From contig JAAELK010000153.1 of the NCBI GenBank assembly GCA_024226935.1, forward strand, positions 1-64,000: 64,000 nucleotides of DNA, given 5' to 3'. How positions within the stretch are numbered: the stretch's first letter is position 1; each line of letters begins with the position of its first letter. Shown here piece after piece: positions 27,292 through 35,831 of the stretch. The position numbers and the translations under genes were made by a program. The stretch is from Desulfobacteraceae bacterium (GTDB lineage Bacteria > Desulfobacterota > Desulfobacteria > Desulfobacterales > Desulfobacteraceae). Below the pieces are notes generated by a model. The model made no database searches. It saw only the letters and a program-made list of their open reading frames with translations, and had not been told where the DNA came from.

Positions 27292-30288
27292 TTATTGCCC
27301 TGTGGACGTTGCATTGTACTCCTTGTTTTGTGTTATTTTCATGTTTGAAATGATGGTTTCCATGGCCATGCTTCTGGAGCCCTTTAAAAGAATCCAGTCC
27401 CCTTCTTGAGCCCGTAGTAAAACATTTTGGGTGATCTCTTCTTTTGTTCCCCAAAAAATTTTGTCTTCTGAAAAGCCCTTTTCAAGGGCACCTTTTTGTA
27501 TATGGGCTACCTGTTTGCCAAATAGATATAATCGGGAAAGATTTCCCATGGCGATAAGGTTACCGATCTTCTCGTGGAGTAGAGCAGAATCTTTTCCAAG
27601 TTCCAGCATGTCTCCTAAAATAGCTATTGCCGTGTTGTTTTTTGCCATGAAATCTAAGGTTTTTAGTGCCTGGGTCATGGATGCCGGATTTGCATTATAG
27701 GTGTCGTCAATTAAGTGGAGACCATTGGGAAGTTGGCTTATCTTCATGCGGCCCGGGACCGGAGTGAAAGCGGCAAGCCCTGTTTTAATTTTCCGGCTGG
27801 AAATTTTAGCAATTTTTGCGGCGGTTATGGAGGCAAGGGCGTTGGTTACCATGAAAGGGGCAGGAGAATTGATGGAATAATGGGTATCTCCTTTTTTATC
27901 GGTGACTGTAAAATTAGTCGTTTCACCTGTGGTTTCAATGTCATGGGCACGGGTTTGCGAGTTGTCTCCGGATCCAAAGTATAGAGTTTTTATATTATTT
28001 TTTTTGGCACAGTCTTCTAAAATCTGTCTTCTCTTGTCATCTGCAAATATGATGGCATGGCCGTTTTTTCGAACATGTTCGAAAATTTCTCCCTTTGCTC
28101 TGGCAACATTGTCTGCATTTTTAAGCCCTTCAAGGTGGGCTCCTGCGGTATTGGTGATGATGGCAATATCTGGACAGGCGATCTGGGAGAGCCGCAAAAT
28201 TTCTCCGGGATGGTTCATACCCATTTCGATGACAGCCCATTGGTGGGCATGGGAGAGGTTTAGTAAGGTCAGGGGCATGCCTATCTCATTATTGAAATTT
28301 GCCTTGGTTGCCAGGGTGGTAAATTGGGTTTTAAAAATCTCCTGGGTGATTTTGCGGGTGGTGGTTTTGCCGTTGGAACCGGTAATGGCAACAAGTTTTA
28401 CATTTGAGCGGATTCTTTGATACCTGGCAAGACACCCAAGGGCTGTAAGCGTATTGTCTGTCTCAAAAAAAATCACTTTTTTTTCTTTTATCCGGTTGAT
28501 CTGGGTTTGATCAAGGGTGGAAAGATATTCTTTTTGTGTTATAAATCCTTGTATCCCTTTTTCTAAAAGCTTGGAAATAAAATTGTGACCATCAAAGTTT
28601 TCCCCTTTAAGAGCAAGAAAAATTTGTGTGTTGGTAATGGTCCTGGAGTCGGTATTGATCCCGGTAAAAAGATATGATGGTGCAAGATTGTTAATCTCCG
28701 GCTCTCGTGCCAGAGCTTTGGTTAGATCCTGCGGGCTCCACTGAATGGGGGTAAATCTGGTTTCAAACTTTTGACAGGCCTTTGTTAACTCTTGGGTATC
28801 ATCAAAGTGAATGGTGCCGGAGTTTGTGAGCTGGTATGTTTCGTGGCCTTTACCTGCAGCTACAATTATGTCGGAAGGCCGGGAAATCATGACCGCAATT
28901 TCCAGGGCTTTTTTCCGGTCAGATTCTTTGAAATATCCTTTTTTTTCGGGACAGGTGTCAAGGGTTGTTCTATCCAGTTCATAGATTCCATCTGTTTTGA
29001 TACCGGTTATAATGTCGTTTATAATGGCCTCCGGGGGTTCGTTTCTGGGATTGTCCGAAGTAACGATTGCCACATCGGAGTATTTGCAGGCAATCTTTCC
29101 CATGGGGCTTCGTTTTGTCTTGTCTCTGTTCCCTCCGCATCCAAATACGGTGATCAACCGTGCCGGTGCCCGCTGTGCCAGGGTGGAAAGGACGGACTCA
29201 AGGGCATCAGGGGTATGGGCATAGTCCACAAATATATAGCGATTGAGTTGGTTTTTTATTTTTTCCATTCTGCCCGGCACCTGGGTTAAAGAGTTAATAC
29301 CCTGTTGGATTTTTTCTTTATCGATGCCGATGGCAAAAGCTGCCCCTGCGGCGCATAAAATGTTTTCAAGATTGAATTTGCCGGTGAGGGATGTTTTTAG
29401 AGTAAAATGATTCTCGCCCAGGTAAATGGTTCCGGATAACCCATCAATATCATCTGTAATGTCTAGGGCAGATACGTCTGCAACCTGATTATAACTGACC
29501 AGAAATTTTTGATATGAAATGGATTGTGAAAGAGCTATGCCTTTATCATTATCTATGTTGATAATGGCAGGCGCCAGGCCTGTACAGCTTTTTGGGCCTA
29601 AAAAATCGGTGAAAAAGCGTTTTTTACATTGGAAATATTCATCCAGGTTTTCATGGTAGTCCAGGTGGTCCTGGGTCAGATTGGTATAGACTCCTGCATC
29701 AAATTCGCAGGCTTCTACCCGGTATTGGTCCAGACCATGGGAGGAAACCTCCATGATGACATGGGTAACCCCGGCTTGTTTCATATCAAATAGCGTTTTT
29801 TGTAGTTCAATGGCATCCGGGGTGGTGACGGGATTGTCAAATGTTTTTCCCTTATATCGGATATTGACCGTGCCGATGACCCCGGTGTTAAATCCGCAGG
29901 TATTGAAGATGCTTTCTAATATCCAGGTGGTGGTGGTTTTTCCATTGGTCCCGGTTATACCTACCAGGGTGAGATCTTTTGAGGGCTGTCCATAAAAATT
30001 TGCTGCGGCAATTGCGCCGGCTTTCCTGGAATCTTCCACCAGGATGATGTTGTTGTAGTTATTAGGATTTTCCTGGGCAATGACGGCTATGGCTCCATTT
30101 GCAATGGCTTGGTCAATATAATCATGGCCATCTGCTGTATATCCTTTAACGGCCAGGAAAAGTCCGCCAGGCTTAACCTCCTGGGCCTTTGAACTGATGG
30201 ATGAAATATCCATTTTGTTCAAAGATCCCAAATCGGGGCAGGTGTTATTTTTTAGTGCACAGCCTTCGATTAGTGCTGACAACTTCAA
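27292..30288 (-). CDS. murEF: Fused MurE-MurF peptidoglycan ligase
   Basis: A single uninterrupted 998-aa frame. Residues 1-~490 are MurE, adding meso-diaminopimelate to UDP-MurNAc-dipeptide: ATP loop GITGTNGKTTTTWIL, NLTQDHLDYH and SDNPRNEPP, where DNPR is the motif for meso-DAP specificity. Residues ~510-998 are MurF, adding D-Ala-D-Ala: GINTDSRT, ATP loop AITGSNGKTTTRKI, ITNTAGAHLEG and DDTYNANPASM. The linker (~490-510) is short. The ATG overlaps the ftsI stop by 4 nt. Both halves keep their catalytic motifs, so it should be a bifunctional enzyme catalysing consecutive steps. Fusions of these two are known in a few bacteria such as Bordetella but are uncommon. Confidence 0.96.
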   Translation of the reverse strand: MKLSALIEGCALKNNTCPDLGSLNKMDISSISSKAQEVKPGGLFLAVKGYTADGHDYIDQAIANGAIAVIAQENPNNYNNIILVEDSRKAGAIAAANFYGQPSKDLTLVGITGTNGKTTTTWILESIFNTCGFNTGVIGTVNIRYKGKTFDNPVTTPDAIELQKTLFDMKQAGVTHVIMEVSSHGLDQYRVEACEFDAGVYTNLTQDHLDYHENLDEYFQCKKRFFTDFLGPKSCTGLAPAIINIDNDKGIALSQSISYQKFLVSYNQVADVSALDITDDIDGLSGTIYLGENHFTLKTSLTGKFNLENILCAAGAAFAIGIDKEKIQQGINSLTQVPGRMEKIKNQLNRYIFVDYAHTPDALESVLSTLAQRAPARLITVFGCGGNRDKTKRSPMGKIACKYSDVAIVTSDNPRNEPPEAIINDIITGIKTDGIYELDRTTLDTCPEKKGYFKESDRKKALEIAVMISRPSDIIVAAGKGHETYQLTNSGTIHFDDTQELTKACQKFETRFTPIQWSPQDLTKALAREPEINNLAPSYLFTGINTDSRTITNTQIFLALKGENFDGHNFISKLLEKGIQGFITQKEYLSTLDQTQINRIKEKKVIFFETDNTLTALGCLARYQRIRSNVKLVAITGSNGKTTTRKITQEIFKTQFTTLATKANFNNEIGMPLTLLNLSHAHQWAVIEMGMNHPGEILRLSQIACPDIAIITNTAGAHLEGLKNADNVARAKGEIFEHVRKNGHAIIFADDKRRQILEDCAKKNNIKTLYFGSGDNSQTRAHDIETTGETTNFTVTDKKGDTHYSINSPAPFMVTNALASITAAKIAKISSRKIKTGLAAFTPVPGRMKISQLPNGLHLIDDTYNANPASMTQALKTLDFMAKNNTAIAILGDMLELGKDSALLHEKIGNLIAMGNLSRLYLFGKQVAHIQKGALEKGFSEDKIFWGTKEEITQNVLLRAQEGDWILLKGSRSMAMETIISNMKITQNKEYNATSTGQ

Positions 30289-32018
30289 TGCTCTTCTCCC
30301 TTTATGACAGCTGCTATCATGGCTTTTGTTTTTTCAGGCGCAATATTCAAATAACTAAAAGATTGGGCTAAAATGGTTTTAAATGCCGGTGCAGCTACTT
30401 GACCGCCATAATGTTGTTTAGTGGGTTCATCTATTACTACGAGGATGGCAAGCTCCGGATTTTTTTGGGGGGCAAATCCGGCAAAGGCAGCAACATATTT
30501 GTTTTTTTCATATCCACTCTTAAGTTTGCTTGCTTTTTGGGCTGTACTTGTTTTTCCACAAACTGTATATCCTTTCATGGCAGCCTTTGTGCCGGTTCCA
30601 TTTTTCTGGACCACCATGTTCATCATTGTTTTGATCTGGGCGGCTGTTTTGGGGGAAATCACCTGGCGTAGCTGTTTGGGAGCAAATACCTGGAGTTCCT
30701 TGCCTGTATTGGAGATGATTTTTTTGATCAGCATGGGTTTCATCAGCATGCCGTCGTTGGCAATGGCTGAGATTCCTGAAATGAGTTGGATTGCCGAAAC
30801 CGATAGACCCTGACCAAAAGAGATAGCGCTGGCATCAATCTTTGACCATCTTTCATAGGCAAGCAGAGTGCCATTGGTCTCTCCAGGACATCCCACAAAG
30901 GTTTTCTGGCCAAAGCCAAAATCGGTCAAGTAGTTATAGAGAGCTTTTTTCCCAATGGTTTCTGCAATTTTGGCTGTTCCAATATTACTGGAAAACTGAA
31001 TAATCTGGTTTAAGGTGAGCCATTCTCTAGGGTGGGTATCGTGGATGGTGAATCTGCCGATACGGTATTTGCCTTTTTCGCAAAAGAAAATAGATTTTGG
31101 GGTAAATCCCTTTTCAAGAGCTGCGGCCACCGTGAATACCTTTATGACAGATCCAGGTTCAAATGCATCGGTAAGTGCCCGGTTTCTGTACGTGTTTTTG
31201 TTGAATGCTGCAAAGTTATTCGGATTGAATCCCGGGTAATTGGCAATGGCAAGTAGTTCCCCTGTACTGGGTTTCATGACAAGGGCTATGCCGGACTTTG
31301 CCTGTTGTGCCTTAACAGTTTGTTCGAGGGTTCTTTCCGAAAGAAATTGGATTTTTTTATCAATGGTCAATACAATGGAATTTCCCTTTAATTCGATTCG
31401 ACGTTTTTTATTGATATCCAGTACCCTGCCTGTGCCATCTCTTTTTACCCTTATTTTGACAATACCTCCTTCAAGAATAGCATTGTACTTGAATTCAAGG
31501 CCTTCTAAACCGGAATCATCTTTTCCTGTAAATCCAATGACCTGGGCGGCCAGGTTGCGATTAGGGTAAAACCTTTTGGAATCGCTTTCAAGATAGATCC
31601 CTTGGACGCCCAATGCCTTGATTTGGGTGGCTTGGGTGGGGGATACTTTTCTGGCAATCATGATAAATTGTCTGTTTTTGGATAATTTATCCTCTAACGC
31701 CTTTGGTTTTATATTTAAAATTTTTGAAAGCGCTGTGGCTGTGCCGATGGGATCTAATATCTGGGACGGATTTGCTGTTATGGTTGGTGCATCAATGCTG
31801 GTGCCTAGTTTGTTGAGATATCGGTCCAGAATCTGGCCCCTTTCTCCTTTGATGATTAAATCTTTGGAGTAACTCAGTTCGGCTTTTTTGGTCAGGTCAT
31901 GGAAATCAAAAATTTGAACATCAAAGGCTTTGATTCCCAAGAGACAGATACACCCAACCAAGAGTATCTGGATTATAAAAATTCGTTGCCTGATCTGTTT
32001 TTTGGGATCATTTACCAT
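30285..32018 (-). CDS. ftsI: Septal penicillin-binding protein FtsI (PBP3), KTS variant
   Basis: 577 aa. Class B transpeptidase with an N-terminal membrane helix (~13-30), a dimerisation/pedestal domain (~40-200) and a transpeptidase domain (~240-560). The catalytic serine is in EPGSVIKVF (SxxK), and SxN is SSN. The third motif, normally KTG, reads CGKTSTAQK here, i.e. KTS (codon AGT is clear). It acts with FtsW in septal cross-linking. Its start overlaps the ftsL stop. Confidence 0.95.
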   Translation of the reverse strand: MVNDPKKQIRQRIFIIQILLVGCICLLGIKAFDVQIFDFHDLTKKAELSYSKDLIIKGERGQILDRYLNKLGTSIDAPTITANPSQILDPIGTATALSKILNIKPKALEDKLSKNRQFIMIARKVSPTQATQIKALGVQGIYLESDSKRFYPNRNLAAQVIGFTGKDDSGLEGLEFKYNAILEGGIVKIRVKRDGTGRVLDINKKRRIELKGNSIVLTIDKKIQFLSERTLEQTVKAQQAKSGIALVMKPSTGELLAIANYPGFNPNNFAAFNKNTYRNRALTDAFEPGSVIKVFTVAAALEKGFTPKSIFFCEKGKYRIGRFTIHDTHPREWLTLNQIIQFSSNIGTAKIAETIGKKALYNYLTDFGFGQKTFVGCPGETNGTLLAYERWSKIDASAISFGQGLSVSAIQLISGISAIANDGMLMKPMLIKKIISNTGKELQVFAPKQLRQVISPKTAAQIKTMMNMVVQKNGTGTKAAMKGYTVCGKTSTAQKASKLKSGYEKNKYVAAFAGFAPQKNPELAILVVIDEPTKQHYGGQVAAPAFKTILAQSFSYLNIAPEKTKAMIAAVIKGEEH

Positions 32019-32323
32019 TATAGTTCATCTCCTGAAAGATAAATAATCTTGTTAAAAATATCTGTTGAGAGGCCCAGGCGGGTTGTGGCAATTTTAGTAA
32101 TTCTAACGTCTGACTTAAGCCGATCTCTTTCAACGGATAATGCTTCCCCATAGGACAGGCTCTTTGTGATGCCGGCCTGGGCATTGGATATTCTTACTAT
32201 GGTCTGGGTTGATTCCGTTCTGACATATGCATGGGCCATGAGTTCACAAAATAGGACTATAATCAGCGCCAGCCATCTGAAACCGACTCGTTGTCTATTT
32301 TGTGTTTTATTTCTAGCCGTCAT
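32018..32323 (-). CDS. ftsL: FtsL-like cell division protein
   Basis: 101 aa. A short basic N-terminus, one membrane helix (~16-34; FRWLALIIVLFCELMAHAYV) and a coiled-coil-prone periplasmic part with SYGEALSVERDRLKSDVRI followed by ATTRLGLS. The size, topology and position between rsmH and ftsI identify it; sequence conservation in this family is weak. It would form the FtsQLB complex. Confidence 0.85.
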   Translation of the reverse strand: MTARNKTQNRQRVGFRWLALIIVLFCELMAHAYVRTESTQTIVRISNAQAGITKSLSYGEALSVERDRLKSDVRITKIATTRLGLSTDIFNKIIYLSGDEL

Positions 32324-32338
32324 GGTCCCTCATTCCTG

Positions 32339-33277
32339 TTATAATTTTTGGGCCACCCGAAGTTTAGAGCTCCTGGCCATGGGGTTTGCATCGATCTCTG
32401 TTTGTGTCGGGATAAAAGGTTTTTTGGAAATTGATTGTAGTTGGGGGACAAATCCACACATGCATTGGGGGAATTCTCTGGGGCAGGTGCATCCGTTTTC
32501 AAATTTTCTCAGGCTGTGTTTGACGATGCGGTCTTCAAGGGAGTGAAAAGAAATAATGCAGACTCGTCCCCCCTTTACAAGCAGGGAAGGCAGGTTTTTC
32601 ATAAAAGTTTCAAGTTGGGCCAGTTCCTGGTTGACCTCGATTCGCAAGGCCTGGAACACCCGTGTGGCCGGATGGATTTTTTGTTTAAATGCTTGCTTTG
32701 CCGGTGTGGCATCTACAATGATCTGGGCCAGTGCTTTACTCGTTTCAATGGGCTTTTCGATTCGATTTTTTATGATGGCTCTTGTAATTTTGCGTGAAAA
32801 TCGTTCTTCTCCGAATTTGAAAAAAATATTAACCAGATCTTTTTCCTGGTATGTATTTACAATCTGCCTTGCTGTCAGACTAGTTCTGATATCCATTCGC
32901 ATATCCAGGGGTTCGTTTTTATTGAAACTGAATCCACGCTTACCGTTTACCAGCTGGTTGAAAGAAAAACCAAGATCTAGTAGGATGGAATTAACACCTT
33001 TGATGCCGTTTGATTGCAGGATTTCGGGGAGGTTTGAAAAATTGCTGTGGACCAATTTAACATTTTTTTCAAAGGGCTGGAGTACTTTTTTCGCATTGGC
33101 AATGGCATCCATATCCTGGTCAATACCAATGAGCATGCCATCTGGAAGGATGGCCTTAATTGTTGCTTGTGCATGTCCTGAACCACCCAGGGTGCAATCC
33201 ACACAAATGTCTCCGGGTTTCAGGTTTTGATACTCATGCACTTCTTTGGGCATGACAGACGTATGTTCAAATACCAT
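32339..33277 (-). CDS. rsmH: 16S rRNA (cytosine-1402-N4) methyltransferase RsmH
   Basis: 312 aa, formerly MraW. The N-terminal HTSVMPKEV, SAM-binding VDCTLGGSGHAQ, LLDLGFSFNQL, RGFSFNKNEPLDMRMD, ATRVFQALRIEVN and the C-terminal ISFHSLEDRIVK are the family's signatures. It makes N4-methyl-C1402 in the 30S P-site. It starts 2 nt after mraZ in the standard dcw order. Confidence 0.98.
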   Translation of the reverse strand: MVFEHTSVMPKEVHEYQNLKPGDICVDCTLGGSGHAQATIKAILPDGMLIGIDQDMDAIANAKKVLQPFEKNVKLVHSNFSNLPEILQSNGIKGVNSILLDLGFSFNQLVNGKRGFSFNKNEPLDMRMDIRTSLTARQIVNTYQEKDLVNIFFKFGEERFSRKITRAIIKNRIEKPIETSKALAQIIVDATPAKQAFKQKIHPATRVFQALRIEVNQELAQLETFMKNLPSLLVKGGRVCIISFHSLEDRIVKHSLRKFENGCTCPREFPQCMCGFVPQLQSISKKPFIPTQTEIDANPMARSSKLRVAQKL

Positions 33278-33279
33278 TT

Positions 33280-33720
33280 TTACAACCCTAGGGAAGCAAT
33301 TTCTTCTCTTACTTCCTCTTTCTCAAGTTCTTGCTCCATTTTAAGGTTTTCGTCATCCCATTTTTGCCGTGACCAGATTTCGAACCGATCCAAGACACCC
33401 ACAAGGACAATATCTTTTTCAATATCAGCATAGGTTCTTAAGCTCTGGGGAATGAGAATCCGATCCTGATTGTCACATTTTAAGGGGCATGCATTGCCAA
33501 GGAAAAACCGTTTAAATTTTTCCATGCTGGCACTTTTTGCCGCCCTGATTCTTTGTTCAAGATTTTTCCATTCATCGAAGGTGTACGCGTAGATACAGCC
33601 GTCTTTGATTGAAATTACAACCCCATATTCATCATCGGCCTTCAAGACCTTCCGGAATCTTGCCGGAATGATAATCCTGCCTTTTGGGTCAATTGTATGA
33701 AAGGAGCTTGATCGAAACAC
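33280..33720 (-). CDS. mraZ: Transcriptional regulator MraZ
   Basis: 146 aa. Two tandem SpoVT-AbrB-like swapped-hairpin repeats, each with the DxxxR-type motif: IDPKGRIIIPARFRK (~10-25) and CDNQDRILIPQSLRTYA (~80-96). MraZ forms a ring that binds tandem boxes upstream of its own operon and represses dcw. The start is GTG at 33720, with GAGG 9 nt upstream. Candidate boxes for it lie at 33749-33775. Confidence 0.97.
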   Translation of the reverse strand: MFRSSSFHTIDPKGRIIIPARFRKVLKADDEYGVVISIKDGCIYAYTFDEWKNLEQRIRAAKSASMEKFKRFFLGNACPLKCDNQDRILIPQSLRTYADIEKDIVLVGVLDRFEIWSRQKWDDENLKMEQELEKEEVREEIASLGL

Positions 33721-33748
33721 TTGTTTACGCCTCTATAAAAAATTACAT

Positions 33749-33775
33749 CCACTTTCCACCACCATGCGACACATT
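33749..33775 (-). promoter_or_regulatory. Three MraZ-type operator boxes on a 10-bp period
   Basis: On the minus strand, AATGTGT (33775-33769), ATGGTGG (33765-33759) and AAAGTGG (33755-33749) stand exactly 10 bp apart with 3-nt spacers. Known MraZ boxes in Mollicutes are AAAGTG(T/G)-N3 tandem repeats; the last copy is an exact match and the others have one and two mismatches. They lie 29-55 nt upstream of the mraZ GTG, downstream of and touching the -10. Confidence 0.75.
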
Positions 33776-33801
33776 TTTACGAAAAATGAGCTTTAAGTCA
33801 A
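33774..33801 (-). promoter_or_regulatory. Sigma70-like promoter of the dcw operon
   Basis: On the minus strand TTGACT (33801-33796), a 16-bp spacer and TAAAAA (33779-33774). The -10 overlaps the first MraZ box by two bases, so binding would block open-complex formation. It lies about 53 nt upstream of mraZ. Confidence 0.65.
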
Positions 33802-34147
33802 GAATAAAATTCAAATTTCTGTATTATTATTGTTAAGAGTCTTTATTCTCAAGGATAAATCAATAGTGTTGTAAGGGGGAGTAAAGTGGTTTTAATAAAA
33901 TTATTTTCCCAATGACAAAGATGGGGAGTATCTTTTTTATTTTGGGTTGTGGGTGAATTGGATGGTAGATACAAAGAGGTTTTTGCTGCAGTCGCTGTTA
34001 TATATTCATTGTGTTTTTTAATAATAGAATGGTGGGTGGAAAATTTCTTGTTGATACCATTTTTTTCGTAGGGGGAGATCATGGATGATTTCGTCAATAT
34101 ATATTGTGTGCCGGAAAAGATAAATAAAAAAACCTTAAGTTTTGAGT
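33802..34147. other. Intergenic stretch with no recognised feature
   Basis: 346 nt between the mraZ promoter and the end of the plsC gene. A short minus-strand frame here has no ribosome binding site, an unconvincing composition and no recognisable motif. I see no hairpin terminator for plsC that I would defend. Confidence 0.4.
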
Positions 34148-34870
34148 CTAAAGTGCCCTTGAAATTATCCGACGGGTATTTTCCATTATTTCATCCAGTC
34201 TGTCCGCATCCTGGGGTGTTATATGGATGGGGGGGTGGGCGATCATTTCAACGCTTCCCGGGGTGAGATCAAGGGAGTCTGCGGCCAGGACCTTAAAAGA
34301 GTCTTTAATTGTGATCGGTAGTATGGGAAGTCCCGTTTCCATGGCAAAAATAAACGCCCCTTTTTTAAAGGGCCTGAGCTTTCCATCCCGGCTCCTTGTT
34401 CCTTCAGCAAAAAAGAGCACCGAGGCCTTCCGGGATAATTTTTTCTTGGCTGTTTGGATGGATAGTATGGCGGTTTTTTGATTGGATCGGTCAATAAAAA
34501 TACATCCTAATTGGCGACAGGCGAGTCCAAAAATAGGAATTTTTTCCAGTTCTTTTTTTATTACCCATTTTATTTTCAGGCCGATGAATCCATGGATTAT
34601 GGGGATGTCCGCTATGCTCTGATGGTTGGCCACCACCACATAGCAGTGGTGGTGGTGGTAATTTTCCTGCCCTTGTATAATAACTTTGAGGGGGGCAATA
34701 GCACAACACAGCCGGGACCAGGTAACAGCCAGGACATCTGCCGCATCCTGGCTGAATATAAATCCTATAACAATACAAATCAGCCCTAATAGCATGGTAA
34801 TGAAAACCACAAAAGGAATTACTATGAACCACTTGTAGGGCTGATATGCTATTTTTAAAAAAGTATTCAC
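34148..34870 (-). CDS. plsC: 1-acyl-sn-glycerol-3-phosphate acyltransferase
   Basis: 240 aa. Transfers an acyl chain to lysophosphatidic acid to make phosphatidic acid at the inner membrane. An N-terminal hydrophobic region (~15-45) is followed by motif I NHQSIAD (HxxxxD), GCIFIDRSN and motif III FAEGTRSRDGKLRPFKKGA. A short His run (HHHH) precedes motif I. Its start overlaps the DUF4340 gene by 4 nt, so it closes the Gld-type operon; whether it serves that transporter is unknown. Confidence 0.92.
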   Translation of the reverse strand: MNTFLKIAYQPYKWFIVIPFVVFITMLLGLICIVIGFIFSQDAADVLAVTWSRLCCAIAPLKVIIQGQENYHHHHCYVVVANHQSIADIPIIHGFIGLKIKWVIKKELEKIPIFGLACRQLGCIFIDRSNQKTAILSIQTAKKKLSRKASVLFFAEGTRSRDGKLRPFKKGAFIFAMETGLPILPITIKDSFKVLAADSLDLTPGSVEMIAHPPIHITPQDADRLDEIMENTRRIISRAL

Positions 34871-35814
34871 TCTTTGTCTATTTTCTTTTTTTCCTTTACA
34901 ATTGCCGTAAGTTTGTCCACATACGAAAGGATGTCCTTGCCCTTATATGAGTCCATAACAAACGGATATGGGCTCATGGAAGAGGTGCCGATTACTGAAT
35001 CTTCATTTTCTTGGCTAAAGAGATTTAAAACGATCGGGGTTCCATTTTCAAGTATTATTTTACAAAGGGGGGCCTTTTTTTCCAGGTCCTTCATAGATAA
35101 AGAGTCAGAAAATCGCTCACATGTCAAAAATGATAAGGATGATAAAAGATTAGTCAGTGCTTCTTTGTCCGGGGATGTTCCATCTTTAAATTTCCATGAA
35201 ACAGGAATTTTTTCTTTATCATCCTTTGCCGGGATGATATTCAGGGTTTTGGATACCCCATCTTTTTCCAGGGTGATCTGTTTAATGGAATCTTCCTTAA
35301 AAGTCAGGACCTGTTTGTTTCTGAGAGTATCAACGGAGGTGCTAAACTTTTCTTTAAAATTGTTGTTTGCCTGATAAATCCGGGGGTTGCCTGCCAGCAT
35401 GATAAAAGTATGGTTCCCACTGGGGGCTGTTTTTCCGATCTTGAATGAGGAAAGCAGATTCTTACTCTCAAAGGCTTTTACTTCAATTGCATGGGTTTTG
35501 TCCAGTTCATATCGAAGGGCATCCTGGCCATCGGATATAAGGGCGGATATTTTCAGATTTCTTATCACATTGAGCATGTTGTTGACAGCCGTCATGTTTG
35601 CGGTAAATTTTTTATCTGTCAACACCCAGGTATCATTCTCTTTTTTAAGTTCTATGGGTTGATTGTTCCGGGTGATGACAATTTTATCAATTTCCCCTTT
35701 TGCAATTTTTACAGGTTCCGGCAGGGTATAGTTTTGCTGGTTGTCTTTTTTGAATACAAGATAAGCGCTCAACGCAAGAATGAGCACAACCAATATTAAA
35801 TATTCTTTTTTCAT
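34867..35814 (-). CDS. DUF4340 domain envelope protein
   Basis: 315 aa. One N-terminal membrane helix (~5-20) anchors a periplasmic part with repeated DUF4340-like segments: EIDKIVITRNNQPIELKKENDTWVLTDKKF, the LSALISDG-type strand and a later VSWKF...LLSSLSFLTCERF repeat. DUF4340 genes commonly follow gldG-like genes, as here (17 nt gap). It is probably an accessory factor of the transporter; biochemical function unknown. Confidence 0.85.
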   Translation of the reverse strand: MKKEYLILVVLILALSAYLVFKKDNQQNYTLPEPVKIAKGEIDKIVITRNNQPIELKKENDTWVLTDKKFTANMTAVNNMLNVIRNLKISALISDGQDALRYELDKTHAIEVKAFESKNLLSSFKIGKTAPSGNHTFIMLAGNPRIYQANNNFKEKFSTSVDTLRNKQVLTFKEDSIKQITLEKDGVSKTLNIIPAKDDKEKIPVSWKFKDGTSPDKEALTNLLSSLSFLTCERFSDSLSMKDLEKKAPLCKIILENGTPIVLNLFSQENEDSVIGTSSMSPYPFVMDSYKGKDILSYVDKLTAIVKEKKKIDKE

Positions 35815-35831
35815 ATGGGTATGATTCCTTT

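Noticed and set aside
33524-33540. Sigma54-like TGGCAC...TTGC inside mraZ
   Set aside because: Spacing between GG and GC is two bases short and it lies in coding sequence.
33849-34097. 82-codon minus-strand frame upstream of mraZ
   Set aside because: No start signal, no recognisable motif, AT-driven composition; treated as intergenic.
34635-34665. CCACCACCACA/TGGTGGTGGTGG inverted repeat in plsC
   Set aside because: It encodes the His-rich stretch and following residues of a clearly coding region; no independent function is needed.
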